A DNA stretch of 64,000 nt, taken from Bryobacterales bacterium. Its GTDB lineage: Bacteria > Acidobacteriota > Terriglobia > Bryobacterales > Bryobacteraceae. Where the stretch lies: the NCBI GenBank assembly GCA_016721425.1, contig JADKID010000015.1, positions 186,001 to 250,000 of the forward strand, in the 5' to 3' direction. Numbering within the stretch: the stretch's first letter is position 1; each line of letters begins with the position of its first letter. Under the pieces are notes generated by a model that ran no database searches, was not told where the DNA came from, and was given only the letters and a program-made list of their open reading frames with translations. The position numbers and the translations under genes were made by a program. This document shows positions 34,603 through 42,922 of the stretch, in pieces.

Positions 34603-35220
34603 ATGCAACTAGTTCCGACTGAAGATGAAGTCATCGCCCTGTTGCGAGAGACAGGCGCCCTGCGTTCGGGCCATTTCCAGTATCCGAATGGACTGCACTC
34701 GGATCGCTACCTGCAGGTGGCGCTCGCCATGCGGCGGTACGAGACAGCGAAAATACTCAGCGTGGCGCTCAGCCGCAAACTTCGGGCGCATCCCGAGATT
34801 CGAGCCATCATCCCCGAGTTGTCAGTGGTCGCTCCCGCCACGGGTGGGTTGCCGGTGGCCTATGGGGTTTGTGAGGCGCTCCGGGCCAAGCAGGTCTACT
34901 GGGCCGAGCGGGCGGAGGAGGGCGGGCCACAACGGTTCCGGCCCTATCTGGCGCCCGCCAAGGGAGAGAAGGTACTTCTGGTCGACGACATTCTCCGCAG
35001 CGGACGCAAGCTCACCGAGCTGAAGGCGCTGATTGAGAGCCACGGCGCGGAGGTGGTTGGGCTGGCCGTCATGCTCTACCAGCCGAATCCGGAGACGCCG
35101 GATTTTGGCCAGTTGCCGTTCTACTACCTGGCGAAGCTCGACGCCATGTACTACTGGGATTCCGCCGAGGCCGCTCAAAAGGTGCAGATCGCCGGCCCTG
35201 TCGAAAAGGTCTGGATCTAA
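34603..35220 (+). CDS. pyrE: Orotate phosphoribosyltransferase-like protein
   Basis: Protein of 205 residues of the type I phosphoribosyltransferase fold. Landmarks are GHFQYPNGLHSDRYLQV (OPRTase-like N-terminus), the SVVAPATGGLPVAYGV loop, and the PRPP motif KVLLVDDILRSGRKLTEL. OPRTase makes OMP from orotate and PRPP. It stands alone, without other pyr genes nearby. The chain ends with a YYWDSAEAAQKVQIAGPVEKVW tail seen in short here. Family certain, orotate specificity likely but not proven. Confidence 0.82.
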   Translation: MQLVPTEDEVIALLRETGALRSGHFQYPNGLHSDRYLQVALAMRRYETAKILSVALSRKLRAHPEIRAIIPELSVVAPATGGLPVAYGVCEALRAKQVYWAERAEEGGPQRFRPYLAPAKGEKVLLVDDILRSGRKLTELKALIESHGAEVVGLAVMLYQPNPETPDFGQLPFYYLAKLDAMYYWDSAEAAQKVQIAGPVEKVWI

Positions 35221-35399
35221 GGCGCTTCCACCTCTGCCCGCATCTTCGCGGTCGCCGCAAACGCCGGACAGCCGGTCCCGACGCCGAAGGCGTCCCTGGC
35301 CGGTTCCTTCCACCAAGCCGATGGTCAGCGCACGGTGAACGCCGCTGCCGATGCCAGTGACGCACGCCGGATCGCGCCTGTAACATTTCACCTCTCCTA

Positions 35400-35441
35400 T
35401 TGTGTTCCCATACGTACCTAGCGTAGTATTGGAATCCAATA
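35400..35441 (+). promoter_or_regulatory. padR promoter with overlapping palindrome (putative PadR operator)
   Basis: TTGTGT (35400-35405), 18 bp spacer, TAGTAT (35424-35429), then ribosome site AGGAGAG and ATG 35450. The palindrome TATTGG-AAT-CCAATA (35427-35441) overlaps the -10 and start point, and a TACG...CGTA inverted repeat (35411-35425) lies in the spacer. This is where a self-regulating PadR repressor would bind. The region 35221-35399 otherwise holds no supported gene. Confidence 0.5.
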
Positions 35442-35449
35442 GGAGAGAC

Positions 35450-35791
35450 ATGGGCAAGAAAGACGTTTGGCAGGGCACGCTCGCGCTGATGGTTCTCAAA
35501 ACACTGCAAACTATGGGCGCGCTGCACGGTTACAGCATCGCCCGCCGCATCGAGCAGATTAGCGGCGACCTACTTTCCGTAAACTACGGCACCCTCTATC
35601 CCGCCCTGCTCAAGCTGGAACAGGAAGGCTACATCTCCTCCGAGTGGGGCCTCTCCGATAACAACCGAAAGGCGAAATACTACGCCCTGACACGCGCCGG
35701 CCGAAAGCATCTTCAGAGCGAAACGCAGTCGTGGGATGAAACGACAGCCATCATCGCCCGCTTCTTCGCGGAAGGGAAACAGGGAGCATGA
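35450..35791 (+). CDS. PadR-family transcriptional regulator
   Basis: Protein of 113 residues. The winged-helix PadR signature is clear: WQGTLALMVLKTLQTMGALHGYSIARRIEQ, LLSVNYGTLYPALLKLEQEGYISSEWG, and RKAKYYALTRAGRKHL, read in blocks. It overlaps the next gene by ATGA (stop 35789-35791, start 35788). PadR genes coupled to FtsX/MacB-like permeases are very common in Acidobacteriota and probably repress their own operon. Confidence 0.95.
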   Translation: MGKKDVWQGTLALMVLKTLQTMGALHGYSIARRIEQISGDLLSVNYGTLYPALLKLEQEGYISSEWGLSDNNRKAKYYALTRAGRKHLQSETQSWDETTAIIARFFAEGKQGA

Positions 35792-38478
35792 GACCCCTGC
35801 GCGCCTTCCTGATGCGGCTGACCGGTCTCTTCGGCAAAGAGCGCCAGGACCGCGAACTGGCCGAGGAAATCGAGAGCCACCTCCAACTCCAGATCGACGA
35901 CAACCTCCGCGCCGGGATGGACCCCGCAGAGGCGCGCCGCCAGGCCACACTGCGATTCGACGGTGTGGAAGCCGTCAAGGAAAGCTACCGGGAGCGCCGC
36001 GGCCTGCCTTGGCTGGAGACCGCGTGGCAGGACCTCCGCTACGCCGTCCGCGTCCTCGCCAAGGACCGCGGCTTCACGGCCGTCGCCGTGCTCACCCTGG
36101 CCCTCGGTATCGGCGCCAACACGGCCATCTTCGGCCTGATCGACGCGGTGATGTTGAAGTCTCTGCCGGTGCAGCGGCCTGAGGAACTGCTCCAGGTGCG
36201 GATGGGTGAGAGCTCCGTCTTCACGAACCCGATCTGGGAGCAGGTGCGCGACCGGCAGGACGTCTTCTCTGGTGTGTTCACCTACGGCGACGACCGGTTC
36301 AATCTCTCGCCCGGCGGCGAAGCACGCTACGTTCAGGGCGCTTGGGTCAGCGGCGAGTTCTTCGAAACCCTCGGAGTGCAGCCGGCGTTGGGGCGCCCCA
36401 TCACTCGGGCCGACGATCGGCGCGGGTGCCCTGCGACTGCCGTTCTCAGTTACGACTTCTGGCAGAGCGAATATGCTGGAAATCCGGCTGTCGTGGGCCG
36501 GAGCGTATCGCTCGAAGGGCAGCCATTCCAAATCATCGGCGTCGCCGGAAGAGGGTTCAGCGGCATGGCGGTCGGGCAGCCCATGAACATCTACGTGCCA
36601 GTGTGCAGCGAGGCGCTTGTTCATGGAAAGGAGAGCTGGCTGGATGGCCGCAGCATCTGGTGGCTGACGGTGATAGGCCGGCCGAGGCCCGGCGTGACCC
36701 CGCAACAGGTGACCGCAAGGCTCAAGGTGTTGGCTCCGGAGATCTTTCGCGCCACCAAGCCGCCAAACTGGCGCGGAGAGGACGTGAAGGAGTACGAGCA
36801 GCGGACGTTTGAGACCAAGCCTGTGGCGGGCGGAATTTCGGATCTCCGTGGGCAGTACAGCAACGCCCTGCTGGCCTTGATGGGCGTGGTCGGCGCCGTG
36901 TTGCTGATTGCCTGTGCCAACGTGGCGAATCTGATCCTGGCGCGTGCCTCTGTGCGGCAGCGGGAGATCGCCATCCGTCTGGCCCTCGGTTCGGGTCGGG
37001 GCCGCCTGATCCGGCAACTCCTGACCGAGAGTCTGTTGCTCTCCCTCACCGGCGCCGCCCTGGGCGTGCTGCTGGCCCAGTGGGGCAGCCACGTGCTGGT
37101 GCGGCTGCTCTCCACCAGCAGATCGGCCGTATCCCTGGATTTGCACGTGGATGGGCGCATGCTGGCCTTTACCGCCGCGATTGCCGTGGCCACTGCCCTC
37201 CTGTTTGGGTTGGCGCCCGCGTGGCTGGCAACCCGTGTGCAACCCAACGCCGCGATGAAGAGTGGTGGTCGCGGGACCGCGGAGGGACACACGCGATTCA
37301 GCTTCGGTAAGGCGCTCGTGATTGCTCAAGTGGCGCTGTCTCTCGCCTTGGTAGCCTGCGCCGGGCTGATGCTCGGCACCTTCCGGAAGCTGGCCACCCT
37401 CGACCCGGGCTTCCGTCATGAACACGTTTTGCTCACCGGCGTGGACTTGCGAAATGCCAAATACCCCGAAGCCCAGCGTCGCGCGGTCTTCGACAGAATC
37501 CTCGAACGGCTGCGCGCACTGCCCGGCGTACGTTCAGCCAGTTCGTCGGATATCACGCCCATCAGCGGCATGGCCTGGAACGGTGAGATCACCGTGGAAG
37601 GCTTCAAGGCCAAGAATCGCAGAGACTCACTCGCCTACTTCAACCAGGTCAGCGACAAGTATTTCGAGACGATGGGCACGCCGATTCTGGCCGGCCGCGA
37701 CTTCGAGGAGCGCGACGGTCCCACCGCGCCGAGAGTCGCCATCGTCAACGAGACTCTGGCGAGGAAGTTCTTCGGCCAGGCGAGTCCGTTGGGCCGGACC
37801 TTCCGGATGGAGCAGGGACCAAACCTCGATCCGCCGGTCGAAATTGTCGGGGTCGTGCGGGATGCCAAGTATGGAACGCTGCGCGAGGTGACCAAGCCGA
37901 CCGCATACCTCGCCAACGGCCAATCCACTGAGCCGGGCTGGATGTCGCACAACTTCGAACTGCGTTCGGACAGCGGGGCGACCGACGTCATCCCCGCCGT
38001 GCGCGCCGCAGTCGCGGAGGTGAACCCGAACGTCGTGATCCAATTCAAAACTCTCTCCCTGCAAGTGGAGGAGTCGTTGACTCGCGAACGGCTTCTGGCT
38101 GTGCTCAGCGGCCTCTTTGGCGGCCTCGCGCTCCTGCTGGCCATGATCGGCCTCTACGGCGTCATGTCCTACAACGTCACCCGCCGCCACAACGAAATCG
38201 GCATTCGCATGGCCCTTGGCGCCGCCCAGGGGACGGTGCGTACGATGGTCCTGCGTGATGTGGCGATCCTTGTCGCTCTCGGCCTTTCCGCCGGCATCGG
38301 ACTTTCTCTCGCCGGCGGCCGCCTCATCGAGAGTTTCCTTTTCGGAATGAAGGCCAGCGATCCGTCGGCCTTGACCGGCGCCGTCGTATTGCTGGCAGTG
38401 GTCGCCGCGCTTGCGGGTTACCTGCCCGCGCGGCGTGCCTCCCGTGTGGATCCCATGGTGGCCCTGCGCGAGGAGTAG
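35788..38478 (+). CDS. ABC-type permease of the acidobacterial MacB/FtsX-like (ADOP) family
   Basis: Protein of 896 residues. An N-terminal cytoplasmic prefix (LMRLTGLFGKERQDRELAEE, DNLRAGMDPAEARRQA, about residues 1-80) precedes two MacB_PCD/FtsX units. Each has one leading membrane helix and a periplasmic domain, followed by three-helix FtsX cores (LLALMGVVGAVLLIACANVANLILARASVR and LFGGLALLLAMIGLYGVMSYNVTRRHNEIGIRMALGA, read in parts). No ATPase is encoded nearby. The family is usually annotated as MacB-like efflux permease, but function in this lineage is not established. It is coupled to padR by ATGA overlap. Confidence 0.93.
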   Translation: MRPLRAFLMRLTGLFGKERQDRELAEEIESHLQLQIDDNLRAGMDPAEARRQATLRFDGVEAVKESYRERRGLPWLETAWQDLRYAVRVLAKDRGFTAVAVLTLALGIGANTAIFGLIDAVMLKSLPVQRPEELLQVRMGESSVFTNPIWEQVRDRQDVFSGVFTYGDDRFNLSPGGEARYVQGAWVSGEFFETLGVQPALGRPITRADDRRGCPATAVLSYDFWQSEYAGNPAVVGRSVSLEGQPFQIIGVAGRGFSGMAVGQPMNIYVPVCSEALVHGKESWLDGRSIWWLTVIGRPRPGVTPQQVTARLKVLAPEIFRATKPPNWRGEDVKEYEQRTFETKPVAGGISDLRGQYSNALLALMGVVGAVLLIACANVANLILARASVRQREIAIRLALGSGRGRLIRQLLTESLLLSLTGAALGVLLAQWGSHVLVRLLSTSRSAVSLDLHVDGRMLAFTAAIAVATALLFGLAPAWLATRVQPNAAMKSGGRGTAEGHTRFSFGKALVIAQVALSLALVACAGLMLGTFRKLATLDPGFRHEHVLLTGVDLRNAKYPEAQRRAVFDRILERLRALPGVRSASSSDITPISGMAWNGEITVEGFKAKNRRDSLAYFNQVSDKYFETMGTPILAGRDFEERDGPTAPRVAIVNETLARKFFGQASPLGRTFRMEQGPNLDPPVEIVGVVRDAKYGTLREVTKPTAYLANGQSTEPGWMSHNFELRSDSGATDVIPAVRAAVAEVNPNVVIQFKTLSLQVEESLTRERLLAVLSGLFGGLALLLAMIGLYGVMSYNVTRRHNEIGIRMALGAAQGTVRTMVLRDVAILVALGLSAGIGLSLAGGRLIESFLFGMKASDPSALTGAVVLLAVVAALAGYLPARRASRVDPMVALREE

Positions 38479-38560
38479 CTGCCGCACCGTTCTTACTTAG
38501 ATTTCGGTTTATCGGATTCTCCAGTTAGCCGTCTGAACGGGGCTAACTTCTGGGAACTTC

Positions 38561-39060
38561 ATGAGATCCACCTCCGGCATAATTGCCGCCTGCATTGCCG
38601 CGTCCTCTCGCTGTTCACGTTCGCCCGCCCGGCCTCCGGCCAGGGTTGAGTGGCGGCCAGGAGCAGTGCACCCGTGCTTGGTGCGCTTTGTGGTTCGTCG
38701 CAGCCGAAAAAGAGAGCTGCCTCCGTGGAAGACGACGCCGGTCCGAAAGTGCCCGATGAGGAGAGGATCACCGCGCGCGAGGTATGGAAGCCCCAGCCCT
38801 GGGTCATCACTGTGGGTTACCGCTACCAGGAGTCTTTCCGTCATTTCGTCGGCACTGTGGAGCAGAAACAGCGCGAAGTCCTCGGCACCCAGATCCGCAA
38901 CACCTACCACCTCTTCGACGTAGCCGTCGAGCGCCAGATCACCAGCCGCTTCTCGCTCACTGGAAGCCTGCCGATCCTCTTCGCCTACCGCAATCAGCTC
39001 TATAACCCGCGCGGCGAATTCCGCGTCAACGGGATCGGCGACATGGGCCTGGGCCTCGGA
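38561..39060 (+). pseudogene. Degraded outer-membrane beta-barrel protein gene
   Basis: A signal-peptide start (MRSTSGIIAACIAASS at 38561) is in one frame. Its natural continuation, LSLFTFARPASGQG, is in another frame from about 38604 and is closed by a stop near 38646. The body continues from about 38650 with VWKPQPWVITVGYRYQESF, NTYHLFDVAVERQITSRFSLTGSLPILFAYRN and NGIGDMGLGLG, alternating strands typical of an outer-membrane barrel. At about 39060 similarity to a barrel stops after only the first few strands, and unrelated sequence follows to 39212. So the gene has a frameshift, a nonsense codon and a 3' truncation. Family not certain. Confidence 0.7.
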
Positions 39061-39212
39061 GAACGTCCCAGAGGTGGTCTGCCTCCGCTATCCTTGCATC
39101 CGGTGTGCGGCGGCATCAACTGCCCGCTAGTTGGGACGGCTTGGTACGCCATTAGTAGGTGGCCCGCTACCAGGAAACCTTGGGATAGCACTGTGCGTTA
39201 TGATCGCCTCTG

Positions 39213-40091
39213 GTGCCACAAGAAGTTCCTCAGCCCGAAATTCCCCAGAAGCCGCGTATCTCCGTAGTGGTGGTCAGCTACAACTGCGAGGACTCGTTGC
39301 GGCGCTGCCTCCGTTCTCTGGAGGCTTCCAAGGAGCGGCCCCAGTTCGAGGTTCTCGTCGTTGACGCCGGCAGCCAGGATGGCTGCCCCAGCGTGGATCT
39401 CGATTTTCCGGCCGTCACGGTCCTTCGCCTGCCGCGCAATTTCGGCAAGACGCGCGCGCGGAACATCGGCATGCGCACCGCCCAATCGGACGTTGTTTTC
39501 TTCCTCGATCCCCACGTCGAGGTCCGCCCCGACACACTGTGCCTGCTGGCCGCGGTTCTCGAATCCCGCGACGATGCCACTGCCGTCGCCCCCGTCCTGG
39601 AGGACGCCAATGGCACCGTTGTGCCCCAGAGTTTCCGCCTGCCGTCCGTAGCGGAGTTAGCGGAAACCGGCCTGCGTGGAACTTCTCTGCCTCGCGCCGC
39701 CGTCACCGGTGAGGCGGTCGAAGCCGTCGAAGAGTGGGCCCTGGCTGTGCGCCGCTCGTTTGTCGCCGGGATGAACTACCTCGACGAAAAACGCTTCTCT
39801 GAGCACTGGAGCCTACTGGAGGTCTGCTGGCAGATTCGCAACGCCGGCAAGAAACTACTGCTCGTCGATGCCGCCCGCGCCACCATTTATCCCTTCACCC
39901 CGATCGACGCGGACAAGACGGATTACGTGGCGGATCGCATCACCGGGGCCGGTGCCTATATCGCCAAACACCAGGGGTTCGGCGCTGGCATCTCTTTTCG
40001 AATCAAATGTTTCCTGTCGGCGCTGGCGTCGCTGAAGTTCTCTTTGGCCTTCCAGGTCCTCACGGGGCAAAAGCTCGATCCCACTCAATAG
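39213..40091 (+). CDS. Family 2 glycosyltransferase
   Basis: Protein of 292 residues. The GT-A fold shows PRISVVVVSYNCEDSLRRCLRSLE, the VLVVDAGSQDG motif, NFGKTRARNIGMRTA, and FLDPHVEVRP at the DxD position (here D-P-H). The C-terminal part is helical with a weak hydrophobic stretch; there is no clear membrane anchor. GT2 enzymes transfer sugar from nucleotide donors to polysaccharide or lipid. Start is GTG 39213, with a TATGAT box 9 bp upstream and no clear ribosome site. Acceptor unknown. Confidence 0.85.
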   Translation: MPQEVPQPEIPQKPRISVVVVSYNCEDSLRRCLRSLEASKERPQFEVLVVDAGSQDGCPSVDLDFPAVTVLRLPRNFGKTRARNIGMRTAQSDVVFFLDPHVEVRPDTLCLLAAVLESRDDATAVAPVLEDANGTVVPQSFRLPSVAELAETGLRGTSLPRAAVTGEAVEAVEEWALAVRRSFVAGMNYLDEKRFSEHWSLLEVCWQIRNAGKKLLLVDAARATIYPFTPIDADKTDYVADRITGAGAYIAKHQGFGAGISFRIKCFLSALASLKFSLAFQVLTGQKLDPTQ

Positions 40092-40149
40092 TTGCCGTTG
40101 GTCTAAAGATCATCCCGCCAGGGGCCGATATTCACTCCAGGGTGTCACT

Positions 40150-40638
40150 ATGACTGCGATGCTATGGATTCTACTTCCGCTTTTCATTGCCGCCGGTAGC
40201 GCGCTGCTGAGCTTCTACATCATGCAAGCCAAGCTGGAAGTAGCTGTGGCAAAAGAACGGGAGAGCCTCGCGGAAGCCAAGGCAACCATTCGCAATCAGG
40301 AACTCATGATCGTGGAGAAGGTGAAGGCGGCCGAAGAATCCACCATGCGCCATTCCTTCGACCAGTTCCTGGCGGACTTCCGCGTCGAAGAGCGCCACTA
40401 CATGCGCGAGAACAAGTCGATGTTCATGAATCGCAAGTCGTTGGTTCTACAGGAACGTCTCTTCTTCCGCAACATCCCTCTCTCCAACTGGGTAGAGCAC
40501 GAGATGGTGGTGGAAGAGGGCAGCGACACCAAGAACCTCGCCAAGCAGTGCTCCATTTTCAGTACCCGATCCCTGTCCGGAGACGAGCGTTCTCTGAATT
40601 CGCGTCTGCTCAAGGCACAGGAAGCGCGCACGGCCTAG
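40150..40638 (+). CDS. Small membrane-anchored protein of unknown function
   Basis: Protein of 162 residues with one N-terminal membrane helix (LWILLPLFIAAGSALLSFYIM). A charged coiled-coil (about 25-70, VAVAKERESLAEAKATIRNQE) follows, then a compact polar region (RKSLVLQERLFFRNIPLSNWVEHEMVVEEG, in parts). No family recognised. It stands between the glycosyltransferase and the TauE gene on its own, without a strong ribosome site. The topology suggests a cytoplasmic or periplasmic scaffold tethered to the inner membrane. Confidence 0.72.
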   Translation: MTAMLWILLPLFIAAGSALLSFYIMQAKLEVAVAKERESLAEAKATIRNQELMIVEKVKAAEESTMRHSFDQFLADFRVEERHYMRENKSMFMNRKSLVLQERLFFRNIPLSNWVEHEMVVEEGSDTKNLAKQCSIFSTRSLSGDERSLNSRLLKAQEARTA

Positions 40639-40649
40639 GCGGGCTGTCC

Positions 40650-41054
40650 TCACTTGCCCATTATTAGGATTTTCCCCGCGACTAGCAGGAGGAAGACCGC
40701 GTATGCCTTGCGGATGATCGCCGGCGAGAGCCCTAGCGTGATCTTCGCGCCAAAATACGCCCCCACAAACAGCCCGCCGGCCAGCAGCGCCGCATATTTG
40801 ATGTTGATGTTGCCGCTACGATAATACTCCGCCGCCCCCAGCAGGCCCACGGGCGGAATCAGCGCCGCCAATGATGTGCCGATCGCCTCGTACTCCTTCA
40901 GATCCATCACGAACAGTAGCGCGGGGACAATCACCAGTCCGCCGCCGATGCCGAACATTCCCGACAGGATTCCCGCGATCAGGCCGATTCCAAGCAGGGG
41001 TAGGTAGCTCATTTGCCCGGAGTCTACCAGTTTCTTGCCGTTCGTGTAATCCAT
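40650..41054 (-). CDS. Half-size TauE/SafE-family membrane transporter
   Basis: Protein of up to 134 residues with four membrane helices. The TauE/SafE signature GLIAGILSGMFGIGGGLVIVPAL lies at about residues 24-46, and the second signature (IGTSLAALIPPVGLLGAAEYY) follows. Full TauE/SafE proteins have about 250 residues and two such halves, so this is a half-size form that would have to dimerise. An inner ATG at 41012 (MSYLPLLGIG) is an equally possible start. It is divergent from the sigma factor gene with 29 bp between. Confidence 0.83.
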   Translation of the reverse strand: MDYTNGKKLVDSGQMSYLPLLGIGLIAGILSGMFGIGGGLVIVPALLFVMDLKEYEAIGTSLAALIPPVGLLGAAEYYRSGNINIKYAALLAGGLFVGAYFGAKITLGLSPAIIRKAYAVFLLLVAGKILIMGK

Positions 41055-41083
41055 AGACTCAATTCCCCGTCATCCCGGTTAGG

Positions 41084-41692
41084 ATGGGACTGATGGCCGA
41101 TCAACTCGTGGCCTCCAACGGCACTCTGGCGTCGGCGTCCGACTTCTCCAGTTGGATGCTGGCGGAGCAACGCCGCATCTTTCTGCTATGCCAGCGAATG
41201 TTGGGCGAGGCGGACGAAGCGGATTCGGCTACCCAGGACGTATTCCTAAAGGCCTACAAAGCACTGCAAACGCAGGCCAGCCAGCCGGATGAGCCGGCTA
41301 AGTGGCTCACCCGCATTGCTGTGAACACCTGCCTGGATCGCCTCCGGTCCCGGCGCTGGCAGTTCTGGCGCAAACGGCCGAAGCAGGAAGACGAGGCGAC
41401 AATTCTGGCAATGGCGCCGGCGGTCTCGCCCGATGCCGAGGACAAGGTCTTTGCCCGGGAGATCGGTAAGCGCCTGGCGACTGCCATGGACCGGCTCTCG
41501 GATCGTCAACGGGCCGTCTTCACGCTCAGGCACTATGACGATAGAAGCCTGGACGAAATCGCGGGGCTGCTGGATCTGGACGTCGGCACGGTCAAGGCGC
41601 ATATGGCGCGCGCCATGGTCAAGTTACGAGAGGATTTGAAGGATTTGTACGCTCAGCCCAGGCGCCGGGCGGGGACGGAGTCGATAGCATGA
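41084..41692 (+). CDS. ECF-type RNA polymerase sigma factor
   Basis: Protein of 202 residues. Sigma-70 region 2 is seen in EQRRIFLLCQRMLGEADEADSATQDVFLKAYKAL and AKWLTRIAVNTCLDRLRSRR (in parts), region 4 in LSDRQRAVFTLRHYDDRSLDEIAGLLDLDVGTVKAHMARA. ATG 41093 (MADQ) is an alternative start. The gene overlaps the next one (ATGA at 41689), a cysteine/histidine protein that looks like its anti-sigma factor. Confidence 0.93.
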   Translation: MGLMADQLVASNGTLASASDFSSWMLAEQRRIFLLCQRMLGEADEADSATQDVFLKAYKALQTQASQPDEPAKWLTRIAVNTCLDRLRSRRWQFWRKRPKQEDEATILAMAPAVSPDAEDKVFAREIGKRLATAMDRLSDRQRAVFTLRHYDDRSLDEIAGLLDLDVGTVKAHMARAMVKLREDLKDLYAQPRRRAGTESIA

Positions 41693-42168
41693 TGAACACG
41701 AACAACTCGCCCCATTGGAACGAAAGCGATCTAATCAACCAACTCTATGGAGTGGAGCCGGCCGCTGGGCTGCATGTGCGGCATTTGGATGAGTGTCCGG
41801 AGTGCGCCCAGGCCTGGGCCGCGCTGAACACCCGCCGCGGCATCCTGCTCACCGCTCCGGCGCAAGTCTCCGACGAACAGTTGAGAACCCAGCGTCAGGC
41901 GATCTGGGCCCGCATCGAGCAGCCCCGCCGCGCCATGCTTTGGCGCGCCATGCCCGCCGCGGCCACCGCCCTGTTGCTGTTTGTCGGTGTGGCGCTGCAT
42001 CAGGCCCCACGGCCGCAGTTGGAGCCGGTGGAAGTGGCGTCAGTTCAATCAGTCAGTGACACGCAGTTGTTTACCGAGCTCGCCTCGGTAGTGAATCAGG
42101 AGTCGCCGCGGGCGGCGGATTCAATTCAAGGCCTGTTTGCGGATGATGCGACGACGGAGGCGCAGTAA
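41689..42168 (+). CDS. Anti-sigma factor with zinc-finger-like motif and membrane helix
   Basis: Protein of 159 residues. An HLDECPECAQAW segment fits the HxxxCxxC zinc anti-sigma motif. A single membrane helix (about 85-105, MPAAATALLLFVGVALH) leads to a short exported tail. ATG 41689 overlaps the sigma factor stop, so the two are translated together, as expected for a sigma/anti-sigma pair. It lies 2 bp before the Spy-like gene, suggesting an envelope-stress operon. Confidence 0.85.
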   Translation: MMNTNNSPHWNESDLINQLYGVEPAAGLHVRHLDECPECAQAWAALNTRRGILLTAPAQVSDEQLRTQRQAIWARIEQPRRAMLWRAMPAAATALLLFVGVALHQAPRPQLEPVEVASVQSVSDTQLFTELASVVNQESPRAADSIQGLFADDATTEAQ

Positions 42169-42170
42169 CG

Positions 42171-42689
42171 ATGAGACGGCTGGCATTGTTGGTTTGCCTG
42201 TTGGGTGTGCCGCTGCTGGCGCAACCCCCGCGCGGATTCTTTCCGTGGTGGGATTCGCCGGTCGCCAAAGACCTCAACCTCAGCGAGGACCAAACGAAAC
42301 AGATCCGCACCGTGGTGCGGGAGTATCGCTCCAAATTGATCGATCAACGCGCCGCGGTGGAAAAGGCGGAAGGCGAGTTTGAGGATCAGTTCAACGACGA
42401 GCTCTTCGATCAGCGCCGGGCCGGAGACGCATTGGAGCGCCTCATCACTGCCCGCGGCGACATGACGCGATCCCTCTCCCAAATGAGTCTGCGCCTTCGC
42501 GCCGTGCTCACGGCTGACCAGTACAAGGAACTGCAAAAACGCCGCCCAGGTATGCAGCCCGGTCAGATTCGGCGCGACCTCATGCAGAAGCGCCGTCAGG
42601 ACGCGCCAGGCAACGGTCAGCGACGGCAGCAGGGTGGCCCCAATGGGCCGCCTCCCAATCAGCCACCGCCGAACCAGCAACACCAATAG
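42171..42689 (+). CDS. Spy/CpxP-like periplasmic protein
   Basis: Protein of 172 residues with a signal peptide (MRRLALLVCLLGVPLLAQ). The core is helical and carries the LTxxQ-type features DLNLSEDQTKQIRTVV and VLTADQYKELQKRRP. Related proteins are envelope chaperones or metal/stress sensors that work with two-component or ECF systems. The C-terminus is Pro/Gln/Asn-rich. Third gene of the sigma/anti-sigma operon; a strong terminator follows 20 bp downstream. Confidence 0.82.
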   Translation: MRRLALLVCLLGVPLLAQPPRGFFPWWDSPVAKDLNLSEDQTKQIRTVVREYRSKLIDQRAAVEKAEGEFEDQFNDELFDQRRAGDALERLITARGDMTRSLSQMSLRLRAVLTADQYKELQKRRPGMQPGQIRRDLMQKRRQDAPGNGQRRQQGGPNGPPPNQPPPNQQHQ

Positions 42690-42708
42690 CTCGCATCTCA
42701 GGAACCGA

Positions 42709-42747
42709 AAAGACCCGCCGGCCGCCCGGCGGGTCTTTCTTTTCTTG
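42709..42747 (+). terminator. Intrinsic terminator of the sigma factor operon
   Basis: A 13 bp perfect stem AAAGACCCGCCGG (42709-42721) and CCGGCGGGTCTTT (42726-42738) with loop CCGC, followed by CTTTTCTT. The A-rich left flank lets it also work for the minus strand, where the TIGR03437-like gene ends at 42923. The rest of 42750-42922 holds no supported gene. Confidence 0.9.
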
Positions 42748-42922
42748 TCTTGCCCACGCCCGCCAGCTGATCACGTTCCAGCGGTGGCATCACAATGGCC
42801 CCGCCGATATCAAAGCGTGCAGCACCTTCCGCCTGCCTCCCCCACCGAGCCAGCGTCCAGCGCGTCTCCGGCAGTGCCGCCGCCGGCGCGCTACAGAGAC
42901 CCCGCAATCCCCGTGCTGCGTT

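Noticed and set aside
35221..35418. Open stretch of about 66 codons directly after the pyrE stop, in the same frame
   Set aside because: Could hint at readthrough or a decayed C-terminal extension, but known OPRTases end where pyrE ends and a stretch of this length is expected by chance at this GC.
35713..37425. Antisense open frame of 570 codons opposite the permease gene
   Set aside because: Opposite a clear ADOP permease; low-complexity His/Gln/Arg-rich translation typical of antisense shadow.
42698..42907. Minus-strand open frame of 69 codons downstream of the TIGR03437-like gene
   Set aside because: It runs through the strong terminator stem, has no ribosome site and no family; probably chance, possibly a gene remnant.
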